DNA of 64,000 nucleotides from Christiangramia salexigens (GCF_001889005.1 NZ_CP018153.1:13501-77500); one strand, 5' to 3'. Shown: positions 25,767-36,483, numbered from the stretch's first letter. A program made the numbers and translations. The notes: generated by a model not told the origin, from the letters alone.

Positions 25767-27128
25767 ATGAGTCGAATTGGTAAATACTTGAATGCCCAAA
25801 CCGATGCTGCACCCTTGGCGGTGTTCAGGATATTATTCGGGATCATGATGTTTGCCAGTATACTTAGGTTCTGGTTGAATGGCTGGATCGAAAAGTTATA
25901 CATAGCTCCAAAAACATTTTTTTCTTACTATGGATTTGAATGGGTGAAACCGCTTGGCGATTTCACCTATTTGCTTTTTATCATCTGTGGGATCTCGGCT
26001 ATAATGGTAGCTTTTGGCTTTAAATACAGAATTGCGATCTTAAGCTTTTTTTTGAGTTTTACTTATATCGAGTTGATGGATAAGACCACTTATCTAAATC
26101 ACTATTATTTTATAAGTATTCTCAGTTTTTTAATGATCTTCCTTCCGGCCGCTGCTTATTTTTCTGTAGATGCCATAAGAAAGCCAGAAAGCGCCTACCA
26201 AAAGATTCCAAAATGGTGCATAGATTCCTTGAAGTTATTGCTCGGAATAGTTTACTTCTATGCCGGATTAGCCAAATTGAATTCAGACTGGCTTTTCAGG
26301 GCTATGCCTTTAAAAATATGGTTACCATCTAAATATGATCTTCCTCTTTTGGGAGATCTCATGCAAAAGGAATGGATGCATTTTGCCTTCAGTTGGAGTG
26401 GGATGCTCTATGATCTATTCATTCCTTTTTTCCTGTTATGGAGAAGAACCAGGTTTTTTGCATTTTTACTGGTTATAGTTTTTCACGTGTTAACAAGGGT
26501 ATTATTTCCAATTGGGATGTTTCCTTATATCATGATAGTAAGCGCGCTGATCTTCTTTAGTGCACCAACTCATCATAAAATTCTAGGTTTTCTTGCTTCA
26601 ATTCTGAAGATTTCCAAAGAGAAGTTTGATAACGGAAAAACCCTGGTTTTTAAAACTCAAAAAAGGAAATTTTTAACGGCTACTGTAGCCTGTTTCTTTG
26701 TTATCCAATTGTTATTCCCTTGGCGCTATTTACTTTATCCTAATGAGTTGTTCTGGACCGAAGAAGGTTTCAGATTTTCCTGGCGGGTTATGCTTATGGA
26801 AAAAGCAGGTTATGCGCAATTCAAAGTGGTTGATGGGAAAACCGGCCGAAGATTTTATGTGGATAATTCAGATTTTCTGACTCCTTTTCAGGAAAAACAA
26901 ATGGCTTTTCAACCCGATTTTATTTTAGAATATGCTCATTTCCTAGCCGATCATTTTAGCGAACAAGGACATGAAAATATTGAGGTTTATGTAGATAGCT
27001 ATGTAGCCCTTAACGGAAGAAAGAGTAAGCAATATATCGATCCGGATGTGAATTTGCTTAATTTCGCAGATTCCTTCAGGCATAAAACATTTATTTTACC
27101 CTTCGATGATGAAATTAAAGGTCTTTAG
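25767..27128 (+). CDS. HTTM (vitamin K-dependent gamma-carboxylase-like) membrane protein
   Basis: 453 residues. DAAPLAVFRILFGIMMFASILRFW and DKTTYLNHYYFISILSFLMIFLP are HTTM-domain signatures; about seven hydrophobic segments lie in the first ~310 residues, followed by a soluble tail (FSWRVMLMEKAGYAQFKVVDGKTG...). The domain is shared with gamma-glutamyl carboxylase, an epoxidising enzyme; what bacterial versions modify is largely unknown. In Bacteroidota this gene recurs beside imelysin and TonB receptor genes. It overlaps the next gene by 23 bp, so translation is probably coupled. Confidence 0.88.
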   Translation: MSRIGKYLNAQTDAAPLAVFRILFGIMMFASILRFWLNGWIEKLYIAPKTFFSYYGFEWVKPLGDFTYLLFIICGISAIMVAFGFKYRIAILSFFLSFTYIELMDKTTYLNHYYFISILSFLMIFLPAAAYFSVDAIRKPESAYQKIPKWCIDSLKLLLGIVYFYAGLAKLNSDWLFRAMPLKIWLPSKYDLPLLGDLMQKEWMHFAFSWSGMLYDLFIPFFLLWRRTRFFAFLLVIVFHVLTRVLFPIGMFPYIMIVSALIFFSAPTHHKILGFLASILKISKEKFDNGKTLVFKTQKRKFLTATVACFFVIQLLFPWRYLLYPNELFWTEEGFRFSWRVMLMEKAGYAQFKVVDGKTGRRFYVDNSDFLTPFQEKQMAFQPDFILEYAHFLADHFSEQGHENIEVYVDSYVALNGRKSKQYIDPDVNLLNFADSFRHKTFILPFDDEIKGL

Positions 27129-29574
27129 TTTATTATTCATAATTGGTTTTTTAGGCCATGCACAGCAATATGATCTATCCGGAAAAGTTCTTTCCGCAGA
27201 GTCTGGAGAACCTGTATCACAGGCGGAACTTTGGAACAAAACAACCGGGAAGTTGAGTCTGGCAGATGCCAAAGGCGAGTTTACTATAAAGGGTCTGAAT
27301 CCGGGTACATATAAGATAGCGGTCTTCAGCTATGAATATGAGATCCTGGAAAAAGAGATACAGATTACCGGAGATACCGAAATTACTTTTAGACTTCAAC
27401 CGCTTGCCGAGAGTTTAAGTGAAGTGGTGTTAACTGCCCGAAGGGAACAGTTATTTGCATTGCGAAAACTTCGAAAAGTTGAGGGAACCTCTATTTATGC
27501 TGGTAAAAAGAGCGAAGTGGTTCTTATGGATAAAGTGATGGGGAATATGGCTGCCAATAATGCACGGCAGATCTATAATCAGGTTGTTGGTCTTAATATT
27601 TATGATAATGGTGATGCGGGGATTCAGCTGAACATAGGAGGACGAGGTTTGGATCCAAACCGAACTCAAAATTTCAATACCAGACAGAATGGTTATGATA
27701 TTTCAGCCGATGTACTGGGATACCCTGAAAGTTATTACACTCCGCCACCTGAAGCGCTAAGAGAGATCCAGGTCGTTAGGGGAGCTGCTTCCCTGCAATA
27801 CGGAACTCAATTTGGCGGACTCATTAATTTTAAATTTAAGGAGCCTTCAGAAGAGAAAATTGAATTTTCAAGCCGTCAGTCGGTGGGATCCAACGATATG
27901 TTCACCAGTTTCAATAGTCTGAGTGGGACTGTGGGAGATATCAGCTATTATACTTATTACAATTACAAAGGAGGGAAAGGCTTTAGAGCGAATTCTGAAT
28001 ATGACTCACATAATGCTTTTGGACATTTAGGCTGGCAGGTAAGTGATAAGACAAAACTTAGTTTTGAATATACTTATCTTGATTACCTCGCGCAGCAACC
28101 CGGAGGTTTAACAGATGCCCAGTTTTATGAGAATCCAGATTTTAGTAACCGTGAAAGGAACTGGTTTGATGTAAACTGGAATTTATTTGCGGTAAAACTC
28201 GAGCATCAGTTTTCTGAAAAAACAGATTTTAGTCTGAATGTATTTGGGCTTGACGCCTCCAGAAAAGCTGTAGGCTTTAGAGAGAATAGGGTTTCACAAG
28301 CCGATGATCCTTCAGCTCCAAGAGAATTGCTTGTGGATGAGTTCTCAAATTGGGGCGCAGAAGCCCGGTTTTTAACCAGATATAATTTTCTGGGAGAAGA
28401 ATCTGTGATCTTACTGGGAAGTAAATATTATGAAACAGATAATAGTCAGCAGCAAGGGCCGGGCAGCGCAGCTTCAGGTCCCGATTTTAGGTTGGCTAGC
28501 GATGAATTCCCGAATTACCCTAGACAATCCCAGTTCAGGTTCCCGAATCAAAATCTGGCATTATTTGGAGAGAATATTTTTAATATCACCAATAACTTTT
28601 CGATTACTCCTGGGTTTAGGTTTGAGTATATCAATACCGCAGCAGAGGGTACCTATAAGTTCATTATTCTGGATCTTGCAGGCAATCCGTTGCAAAATGA
28701 AACCATTGCCGACAATAGGGATTTCGAAAGAAGTTTTATTCTTCTTGGACTGGGAAGCAGCTACAGTCTGAATTCTACCAATGAGCTTTATGCGAATTTT
28801 TCACAGAATTATCGTTCAGTAACCTTTAATGATATCCGGGTGGTGAATCCGGTCTTTCAGGTAGACTCAAATATTAATGATGAAGAAGGTTTTACATCAG
28901 ATCTGGGAATTAGGGGGAGGATTAAAAATGTTTTTTCATATGATGCCAGCGTGTTTGCTTTAAAATATAACGATCGTATTGGTGAGATCCTTAGACCGGA
29001 AGTTCGGGAGAACGCCGATGGAGAATCTGTTGAAACAGGAAGGATCGTAAGGTTTAGGGGTAATATTGGAGATGCCTTTATCTATGGTCTTGAAACATTT
29101 GGCGAATGGAATATCAAGAATACTTTCTTTGAATCTTCTATGGACCACAGGTTAAGCCTTTTTGTGAATGCAGCATTTACTAAATCTGAATATATAAAAT
29201 CTGAAGCGACTAATGTTGAAGGGAATGAAGTTGAGTTTATTCCTTCGGTAAATCTAAAAACCGGGCTGAACTTTGGCTATAAGGATCTTATGGCAGGTTT
29301 GCAGTATACTTATTTATCGAAACAATATACCGATGCAACAAATGCACCTCAGGATATAAATGATAATCAGCGTGGAATTGAGGGAAGTATTCCGGCTTAC
29401 GGAATAATGGATCTTTCTGCTTCTTATAGTCTGGGAAGATTTAAACTCGAAGCAGGGATCAATAATGTGTTGGACAACTCCTATTTTACGCGAAGAGCAA
29501 CAGGTTATCCAGGGCCAGGAATTATTCCGGCTCAACCTTTAACCTGGTATACAACACTGCAGTTCCAATTATAA
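27106..29574 (+). CDS. TonB-dependent outer-membrane receptor (FecA-like)
   Basis: 822 residues. MMKLKVFSLLFIIGFLGHAQQ is a signal peptide. Then come a carboxypeptidase-regulatory-like domain (about 22-105, SGKVLSAESGEPVSQAEL), a plug domain (about 135-240: ANNARQIYNQVVGLNIYDN...EIQVVRGAASLQYGTQFGGLINF) and the 22-strand barrel. NVLDNSYFTRRATGYPGPGIIPAQPLTWYTTLQFQL is the siderophore-receptor-type C-terminus. It imports a metal complex across the outer membrane, most plausibly iron, given the imelysin context. It ends directly against the stop codon of a convergent Cys-rich gene. Confidence 0.93.
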   Translation: MMKLKVFSLLFIIGFLGHAQQYDLSGKVLSAESGEPVSQAELWNKTTGKLSLADAKGEFTIKGLNPGTYKIAVFSYEYEILEKEIQITGDTEITFRLQPLAESLSEVVLTARREQLFALRKLRKVEGTSIYAGKKSEVVLMDKVMGNMAANNARQIYNQVVGLNIYDNGDAGIQLNIGGRGLDPNRTQNFNTRQNGYDISADVLGYPESYYTPPPEALREIQVVRGAASLQYGTQFGGLINFKFKEPSEEKIEFSSRQSVGSNDMFTSFNSLSGTVGDISYYTYYNYKGGKGFRANSEYDSHNAFGHLGWQVSDKTKLSFEYTYLDYLAQQPGGLTDAQFYENPDFSNRERNWFDVNWNLFAVKLEHQFSEKTDFSLNVFGLDASRKAVGFRENRVSQADDPSAPRELLVDEFSNWGAEARFLTRYNFLGEESVILLGSKYYETDNSQQQGPGSAASGPDFRLASDEFPNYPRQSQFRFPNQNLALFGENIFNITNNFSITPGFRFEYINTAAEGTYKFIILDLAGNPLQNETIADNRDFERSFILLGLGSSYSLNSTNELYANFSQNYRSVTFNDIRVVNPVFQVDSNINDEEGFTSDLGIRGRIKNVFSYDASVFALKYNDRIGEILRPEVRENADGESVETGRIVRFRGNIGDAFIYGLETFGEWNIKNTFFESSMDHRLSLFVNAAFTKSEYIKSEATNVEGNEVEFIPSVNLKTGLNFGYKDLMAGLQYTYLSKQYTDATNAPQDINDNQRGIEGSIPAYGIMDLSASYSLGRFKLEAGINNVLDNSYFTRRATGYPGPGIIPAQPLTWYTTLQFQL

Positions 29575-29817
29575 TCAAGCTGTCGCTTGCGGTGCCCAAT
29601 GATTGCAAAGCATTCCGGGTGAGGCCTTTTGCGGGTTTGCACAAGTTGGGCCTTCATATCTGGAACAATTCAGACAATTTGGTTCGTTCTTTATCGCAGC
29701 ATCCATCCTGAAACTGTCACAGGTATGTTGTTTTCCTACTGAAGTTTCATGCTTCAGGCAGAAGTTATCTCTGAATTTTTCGCAATTCACGCAACTATTT
29801 CCTAATCTGATACTCAT
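29575..29817 (-). CDS. Small cysteine-rich protein with duplicated CxxC-x7-C motif
   Basis: 80 residues, not recognised. It consists of two similar ~39-residue halves, C9xxC12-x7-C20-x12-C33 and C48xxC51-x7-C59-x11-C71 (CVNCEKFRDNFC, CLNCSRYEGPTC), so eight cysteines that could bind two zinc ions or an Fe-S cluster. No signal peptide or membrane segment is visible, so it is probably cytoplasmic. The regular duplication argues that the frame is a real gene although it is short. Its stop codon abuts that of the TonB receptor, so read-through from either side makes antisense RNA. A link with the metal-uptake operon is possible but rests on position. Confidence 0.7.
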   Translation of the reverse strand: MSIRLGNSCVNCEKFRDNFCLKHETSVGKQHTCDSFRMDAAIKNEPNCLNCSRYEGPTCANPQKASPGMLCNHWAPQATA

Positions 29818-29956
29818 AATCTCAAAGTTTACTATACTTAAATTTACTCCAAAGCCTTCTAAGAACCAATATAAATAGTTAGGCTTCAGTGTTCTAAAAA
29901 AATTGGGGTGATATGGCTTAGGGTTTAGTTGATGGATAGGAATTAAAAATACTTAA

Positions 29957-31495
<1,539 letters not shown>

Positions 31496-31497
31496 AC

Positions 31498-31532
31498 AAA
31501 AAAAGCCGGTGTTTTAAAACCGGCTTTTTTTT
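31498..31532. terminator. Bidirectional terminator after guaB
   Basis: Stem AAAAGCCGGT/ACCGGCTTTT with an A7 run before and T8 run after, between the convergent guaB and ompH-like genes. Confidence 0.9.
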
Positions 31533-31546
31533 ATTTTAAATATTGA

Positions 31547-32080
31547 CTATTTATCAGTCTTTGGTTGCTCTTCTGCCGGGATCTCAATTCCCAGTTTGGT
31601 TAGCACCATATCTGTAATATCATCCTCTGCACGTGAAAAGGCAAGACCACTTGCTCCGGCGTGAAAGATCTGCGTATAATTCTCTTCTTCGATCACTTCC
31701 TTCATTGCAGCATCTATTTTATTGTATAGAGGTCCGGTGAGTTCATTTTGTCTCATTTGCATCATCACAGAAGCTTTTTGGCGAAATCCTTTGATCGTAT
31801 TTTCAAGTTCTACGATCTTGTTCTCCTTTTGTTTTTTCACTTCTTCCTCCAGGTCTGCGCTGGTTTCCTGATATTCTTTTACCAGTTTTTCATATTCCTG
31901 AATATTGGTCTGTAAACTTCCCTGTAATTCTTTATTGTATGTTTCCAGTCCGGTTTGCACTTCTGCATATTCAGGCATCTGGCTAAGGATATATTCTGCA
32001 TCAACTATCCCTATCTTACTTTGTGCATTTGCGGCAAATGCAATTAAAAACATTAAAATTCCTAAGCTTATTCGTTTCAT
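31547..32080 (-). CDS. OmpH/Skp family periplasmic chaperone
   Basis: 177 residues. Signal peptide MKRISLGILMFLIAFAANAQ; the mature protein starts SKIGIVDAEYILSQMPEYAEVQ, the Skp motif. A long coiled-coil arm follows (about 45-110, Glu/Lys/Gln heptads), then YNKIDAAMKEVIEEENYTQIFHAG, the C-terminal strand region of Skp. It carries unfolded outer-membrane proteins through the periplasm. A nearby cluster encodes SurA-like PPIases with the same task, though on the opposite strand. Confidence 0.92.
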   Translation of the reverse strand: MKRISLGILMFLIAFAANAQSKIGIVDAEYILSQMPEYAEVQTGLETYNKELQGSLQTNIQEYEKLVKEYQETSADLEEEVKKQKENKIVELENTIKGFRQKASVMMQMRQNELTGPLYNKIDAAMKEVIEEENYTQIFHAGASGLAFSRAEDDITDMVLTKLGIEIPAEEQPKTDK

Positions 32081-32150
32081 TATTTATGTAATTTTCCACA
32101 AATATAACAGCCTCAGGAAAATATAGTTGATTTTTCGGGAAAAAGCAGTC

Positions 32151-32600
32151 TTAATTATTTAATACGCTTTTGCCCTCCTCGGCAAATGCTTTGAAATCCT
32201 TCATGAATTGATAAGATTGTTTTTTAAAGGTTCCCGGCATTAAAAACCCGATCATCTTCATAAAACCGCTAAACTGAAACTCGGTATCAGTCACCCATTC
32301 TGTATTTCCATTATGCTCAGAAAATTTGTTGCCTTGAATATTATATACACCTTTAGCTTCATAGGTTGCATTAAATTCAGCAGGGAGATCATTTTTCAAA
32401 ATAGTTTCGGTCATTTCTATTTCTCTTTTTCCCATTTTGTAATTCAGAAGATTTTGGGATCCTACTGCACCTAACTCGCCGTTGATCTGCTTCATGGAAA
32501 TAAAACCTTTTTGCCAGTGTTTAAAATTTGCCGGGTCAGAAAACTTTCTAATCACCTCTTCCCTAGGAAGGTTTATTGTTATTTTTTGCTGATACTTCAT
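32151..32600 (-). CDS. SRPBCC (START-like) family protein
   Basis: 149 residues. MKYQQKITINLPREEVIRKFSDPANFKHWQKGFISM is the beginning of a polyketide cyclase/START-like (SRPBCC) fold with its typical Asp-Pro..W pattern; the helical C-terminus FKKQSYQFMKDFKAFAEEGKSV closes the ligand cavity. It is cytoplasmic, with an unknown hydrophobic ligand. It is transcribed alone. Confidence 0.85.
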   Translation of the reverse strand: MKYQQKITINLPREEVIRKFSDPANFKHWQKGFISMKQINGELGAVGSQNLLNYKMGKREIEMTETILKNDLPAEFNATYEAKGVYNIQGNKFSEHNGNTEWVTDTEFQFSGFMKMIGFLMPGTFKKQSYQFMKDFKAFAEEGKSVLNN

Positions 32601-32693
32601 AATTTATTGGTTTGCGGTTCATTAAGTTAACGCAGAAAAAATTATTACAGAAATTTAATAATTTAAAAGTCTTCTTTTCGTTATGCCTTTAGC

Positions 32694-32723
32694 TTGCAGA
32701 ACCTTAAGTAATTCTTATTTTTG
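32694..32723 (+). promoter_or_regulatory. Promoter of the SurA/MoxR cluster
   Basis: TTG (32694-32696), 19-bp spacer, TATTTTTG (32716-32723). The leader to the TTG start at 32800 is ~70 nt. Confidence 0.65.
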
Positions 32724-32799
32724 CCCGGATACAAGGTGAATATGAGTTAGAATATTTACTCTGGCACTTAAATTGTAAGCCGCTATAAAAATTATAACA

Positions 32800-33660
32800 T
32801 TGAAGCGAAATTTTATTGGAATCTTTATTGGTAGCCTTTGTTTTGCGTTAACGGCTTGTGATTATTTCAAAAAATCTGAAGACAGGAAAGTAGTGGTAAG
32901 AGTTAATGAGTCTTACCTCTATGAAGAGGATATTAAGGCACTTATCAATGAAGATACCTCCCCGGAGGATAGCGCCATTATAGTTTCCAATTATATTACC
33001 CGCTGGGCTACGCAACAGTTATTGATAGACAGGGCAGAATTGAATCTGCCGGAATCCCAGCAAAAGGAATTTAATGATCTTGTAAATAATTACAGGAACG
33101 AGCTGTATACCAATGCTTATACAGATGCTGTGGTTTCCCGTGATCTTGATACTTCTTTAAATAAAGAAGAAATACAACAGTATTACGAGCTTAACAAGGA
33201 AAATTTCATTCTAAATGAAGACTTGCTTAAGCTTAGATATATCAATCTCGCGAAAAACAGCAATAACCTTGAGGAAATTAAAAGTAAATTTCTGAGATTC
33301 AATGAGAAAGATCAGCAGGAATTAACTGATATTGCGCTTCAGTTCAAAAATTACTCGATGAACGATTCGGTTTGGGTTAAGACCAAATCGGTATATAATA
33401 AAATTGGTCCACTTTCGGTAGAAGACAGACCACGTTTGCTCAAGAAATCCAACTTTATGGAATTACAGGATTCGCTAAATGTGTATCTTGTATACGTAAA
33501 AGATGTTTTAACGAGAAATGAGCAGGCACCCCTGGAGTATGCCTCCGCAACAATACGTGAAATATTGTTGAACAAGCGAAAACAGAATTTAATAAAAGAT
33601 CTAGAAAAAGACATTACTAAAGATGCGATTAAAAATAATGAATTTGAAATATTCAATTAA
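32800..33660 (+). CDS. SurA-N-like lipoprotein, peptidyl-prolyl isomerase related (TTG start)
   Basis: 286 residues. Lipoprotein signal MKRNFIGIFIGSLCFALTACDYFKK (lipobox Cys at 20). VVVRVNESYLYEEDIKALI and the following helices resemble the SurA N-terminal chaperone domain (EEDI...LINRWATQQLLIDRA); the rest has weak parvulin-like features without a clear active site. No ATG precedes the signal sequence in frame, so TTG at 32800 is the start. It overlaps the next gene, a full SurA-like PPIase, by 23 bp. Probably an outer-membrane-protein chaperone partner in the periplasm. Confidence 0.8.
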   Translation: MKRNFIGIFIGSLCFALTACDYFKKSEDRKVVVRVNESYLYEEDIKALINEDTSPEDSAIIVSNYITRWATQQLLIDRAELNLPESQQKEFNDLVNNYRNELYTNAYTDAVVSRDLDTSLNKEEIQQYYELNKENFILNEDLLKLRYINLAKNSNNLEEIKSKFLRFNEKDQQELTDIALQFKNYSMNDSVWVKTKSVYNKIGPLSVEDRPRLLKKSNFMELQDSLNVYLVYVKDVLTRNEQAPLEYASATIREILLNKRKQNLIKDLEKDITKDAIKNNEFEIFN

Positions 33661-35071
33661 ACCGGTATTCTTCGGAATATCTTTAATGTTTGCCAGTACA
33701 GCCTTTGCACAGGAAGTAGTAGTTACAGATAGTACCGCGATTCAGCCTGATGCAGAGATCAAAGTGAAGAGTGAGGAAAAACAGGGAACTCAGCGCCGAA
33801 AAGTGGATGGTATTGCCGCTGTGATAGGGGATTATATTATTCTGGAAAGCGATATTGATCTTATGTATAAGGATATGCAGAGTCAGGGAATATCTACAGC
33901 AGATGTTTCAGATTGTAACCTTGCAGGATCCTTAATGGAGAATAAACTTTATGCTCACCACGCGGTGCAGGATAGTATCATTATTCCAGATGCACAGATC
34001 AATGGAATGATAGATCAGCAAATTCAGGGCTTTGTCTCTCAGGCCGGTTCTATGGATAAGCTGCTGGAGTTCTACAATAAAGAAAATGAAGCTGAATTAC
34101 GTGAGGAGCTTTTCAGGATCAATAAGCAGAGACAGCTGGCTCAAAGGATGCAGCAAAAGATCATTGAAGAGATACAAATTACACCTGAAGAGGTTAGACA
34201 GTATTTTGACAAGATGGAAGAAAAGCCAATGTTTGGAACAGAGGTGGAGCTTTCTCAGATCGTAATAGAACCTGAAATCCCTGAATCTGAGAAACAGAAA
34301 GTGATAGACAGGCTAAACGAATTCAAAGCAGATATCCTTGATAATGGTGCGAGTTTTTCAACAAAGGCCGTATTATATTCTCAGGATCCAGGAACGGCTT
34401 CTGGCGGAGGTAAGATCACTCTAACAAGAAAAGATCCGTTTGTAAAGGAATTTAAGGATGTCGCATTTAGCCTTCAGGAAGGGGAGGTAAGTGATCCTTT
34501 TGAGACAGAATTTGGATACCATATTATACAAGTTAATGATATTAGAGGTCAAACGGTAGATCTAAGGCATATTCTATTGATCCCGGACGTAACAAATGCT
34601 TCCGTAGAAAAAGCCAGAACGGAAATTGATACCCTAAGGAAAAAGATCGTTGCAGGAGAATTGGATTTTGCCGCTGCAGCCAGAGAGGCTTCAGATGAAA
34701 AAGAGACCAGAAATGAAGGTGGTAAGTTGATCAATCCAAGAACCGGAGATACCAGATTTGAACTTACTAAGATCGATCCGAAATTATTTAAGCAGGTAGA
34801 AGGACTTAAAGAAGGTGAAGTCTCTTTAGTGCTTACCCAACAGGACAGAACCGGAAGGCCTCAGTTTAAAATAATGAAGGTTACCAAAAAGATTAGTGAG
34901 CATAAGGCGGATTATGCTACAGATTACCAAAAAATTAAAGAATTAGCCTTAAGAGATAAGCAGCTTAAGGAAATCGAAAAATGGCAGAAGGAAAAGATTG
35001 CAGATACCTATATCAAAGTTAATGGTAAGTACAGGGAATGTGATTATACGAGCGATTGGGTAAAAAATTAA
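33638..35071 (+). CDS. SurA-like periplasmic peptidyl-prolyl isomerase
   Basis: 477 residues from the ATG at 33638 (another in-frame ATG at 33623 would add five residues). Signal peptide ends STAFAQ. The N-terminal chaperone part carries VDGIAAVIGDYIILESDIDLMYKDMQSQG, the SurA hallmark. Two parvulin domains follow: about 190-290 (VELSQIVIEPE...GHH-like FGYHIIQVNDIRG) and 295-405 (VDLRHILLIPD...GGKLINPRTG). It folds outer-membrane barrel proteins. Translation is probably coupled to the preceding lipoprotein, and moxR follows after 7 bp. Confidence 0.92.
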   Translation: MNLKYSIKPVFFGISLMFASTAFAQEVVVTDSTAIQPDAEIKVKSEEKQGTQRRKVDGIAAVIGDYIILESDIDLMYKDMQSQGISTADVSDCNLAGSLMENKLYAHHAVQDSIIIPDAQINGMIDQQIQGFVSQAGSMDKLLEFYNKENEAELREELFRINKQRQLAQRMQQKIIEEIQITPEEVRQYFDKMEEKPMFGTEVELSQIVIEPEIPESEKQKVIDRLNEFKADILDNGASFSTKAVLYSQDPGTASGGGKITLTRKDPFVKEFKDVAFSLQEGEVSDPFETEFGYHIIQVNDIRGQTVDLRHILLIPDVTNASVEKARTEIDTLRKKIVAGELDFAAAAREASDEKETRNEGGKLINPRTGDTRFELTKIDPKLFKQVEGLKEGEVSLVLTQQDRTGRPQFKIMKVTKKISEHKADYATDYQKIKELALRDKQLKEIEKWQKEKIADTYIKVNGKYRECDYTSDWVKN

Positions 35072-35078
35072 AAAGCCT

Positions 35079-36029
35079 ATGTCTGATGTAGCTTTGGTAG
35101 AAAAATTAGTTGAAAAGCATTTGCATCTCAAAAAAGAGATCGCAAAAGTTATAGTAGGGCAGGATCAGGTCATAGACCAGATCCTGCTTTCTATTTTTTC
35201 AGGGGGGCATTCTTTGTTGATCGGGGTTCCCGGTTTGGCAAAAACCTTAATGGTTAATACCATTGCTCAGGCACTTGGACTTAACTTTAAAAGAATACAG
35301 TTTACACCAGATCTTATGCCCAGCGATATTCTAGGCGCCGAGATTCTGGATGAGAACAGGAAATTCAAGTTTATAAAAGGTCCTGTTTTTACAAATATCT
35401 TGTTGGCAGACGAGATCAACAGAACTCCTCCAAAAACTCAGGCAGCTTTGCTGGAGGCAATGCAGGAGAGGGCGGTGACCGTGGCAGGGCATCACTATAA
35501 GCTGGATCTGCCATATTTCGTTCTAGCTACACAAAACCCGATTGAACAGGAAGGAACCTATCCTTTACCTGAAGCTCAGCTGGATCGCTTTATGTTTGCG
35601 ATTAATCTGGATTATCCCAGTTTTCAGGAAGAAGTAGATGTTGTAAAGACGACTACTAACGATGAGCCTAAACAGGTTCAACCTTTATTTAATGCAGAAG
35701 AGATCTCTGATATACAGCATGTGATAAGGCGAATTCCTGTACCGGATAATGTGATAGAATATGCCGTGAAACTTGTTGCAAAGACCCGTCCTAATGATAA
35801 TGCACCAGATCTGGTTAAAAACTATCTCGACTGGGGTGCAGGTCCAAGGGCTTCTCAAAACCTTGTGCTTGCAGCAAAGACTCATGCTGCTGTAAATGGA
35901 AAATTCTCCCCCGATATTGAGGATGTACAGGCTGTTGCCTTTGGAATTTTAAGACATAGGATCATTAAGAACTATAAAGCCGAAGCTGAGGGGATCACCG
36001 AGGTAGAGATCATAAAAAAATTGTTTTAA
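35079..36029 (+). CDS. MoxR-family AAA+ ATPase
   Basis: 316 residues. Walker A-type GVPGLAKTLMVNTIA, Walker B ILLADEINRTPPKTQAALLEAMQERAVTV, sensor VLATQNPIEQEGTYPLPEAQLDRFMF, and the C-terminal lid (WGAGPRASQNLVLAAKTHAAVNGK). These match the MoxR subfamily (AAA_3), which acts as a chaperone with VWA-domain partners. Here the usual DUF58/VWA genes are absent in the next kilobase; instead a small membrane protein gene overlaps by 1 bp. The position after SurA-like genes suggests an envelope role. Confidence 0.92.
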   Translation: MSDVALVEKLVEKHLHLKKEIAKVIVGQDQVIDQILLSIFSGGHSLLIGVPGLAKTLMVNTIAQALGLNFKRIQFTPDLMPSDILGAEILDENRKFKFIKGPVFTNILLADEINRTPPKTQAALLEAMQERAVTVAGHHYKLDLPYFVLATQNPIEQEGTYPLPEAQLDRFMFAINLDYPSFQEEVDVVKTTTNDEPKQVQPLFNAEEISDIQHVIRRIPVPDNVIEYAVKLVAKTRPNDNAPDLVKNYLDWGAGPRASQNLVLAAKTHAAVNGKFSPDIEDVQAVAFGILRHRIIKNYKAEAEGITEVEIIKKLF

Positions 36030-36340
36030 TGATCGAATTTTTCCTAAGACATAAACTGGTGGTGACGGTTTTTTATTATTTGTTTTGGGGGAATAGCTTT
36101 ATACTTCATATTCTAAGCATATCTGGAGATACTTTTTTGCTGCTAAATATCCTTTGTAAACTTCTGGCCTTTTTTATCTGGTTGGTGGTTTTAGTAGATA
36201 TGATGAAATATAAAATAAAAGACAAGACCTTTTGGGTTCTGTCTATGATTTTCATCTCTTTTTTCACTCCGGTGGTCTATTTGTATAGAAGAGAAAATCT
36301 TTTTAATCTTAAGCAAAATAGATTTAGATCTTTCCTGTAA
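36029..36340 (+). CDS. Small membrane protein of unknown function
   Basis: 103 residues, not recognised. Three hydrophobic segments (about 8-30, 35-60 and 68-88) with few charges between them; the C-terminal tail YLYRRENLFNLKQNRFRSFL is basic. The start overlaps the moxR stop as TAATG, so its translation is coupled to MoxR and it may be its membrane partner. An imperfect hairpin (AGCCC/GGGCT around 36340-36376) after the gene may end the operon. Confidence 0.6.
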   Translation: MIEFFLRHKLVVTVFYYLFWGNSFILHILSISGDTFLLLNILCKLLAFFIWLVVLVDMMKYKIKDKTFWVLSMIFISFFTPVVYLYRRENLFNLKQNRFRSFL

Positions 36341-36390
36341 GCCCTAAAATTTATTAAATTCTCATTTTATCGGGCTGAAATTGCTTTTTG
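36340..36390 (+). terminator. Weak terminator after the SurA/MoxR cluster
   Basis: AGCCC + TAAAAT pairs with ATTTTA + GGGCT with a 2-nt bulge and a 13-nt loop; a T5 run begins a few bases later. Less convincing than the other terminators in the window. Confidence 0.4.
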
Positions 36391-36483
36391 TTGAATTTTT
36401 GGCTGTTTAAATTATAATTTCGAAAATTATTTATACTAAATTCTGAGTATTGGTTGTGATTTTTAAAATCGCCTAAAAATCCT

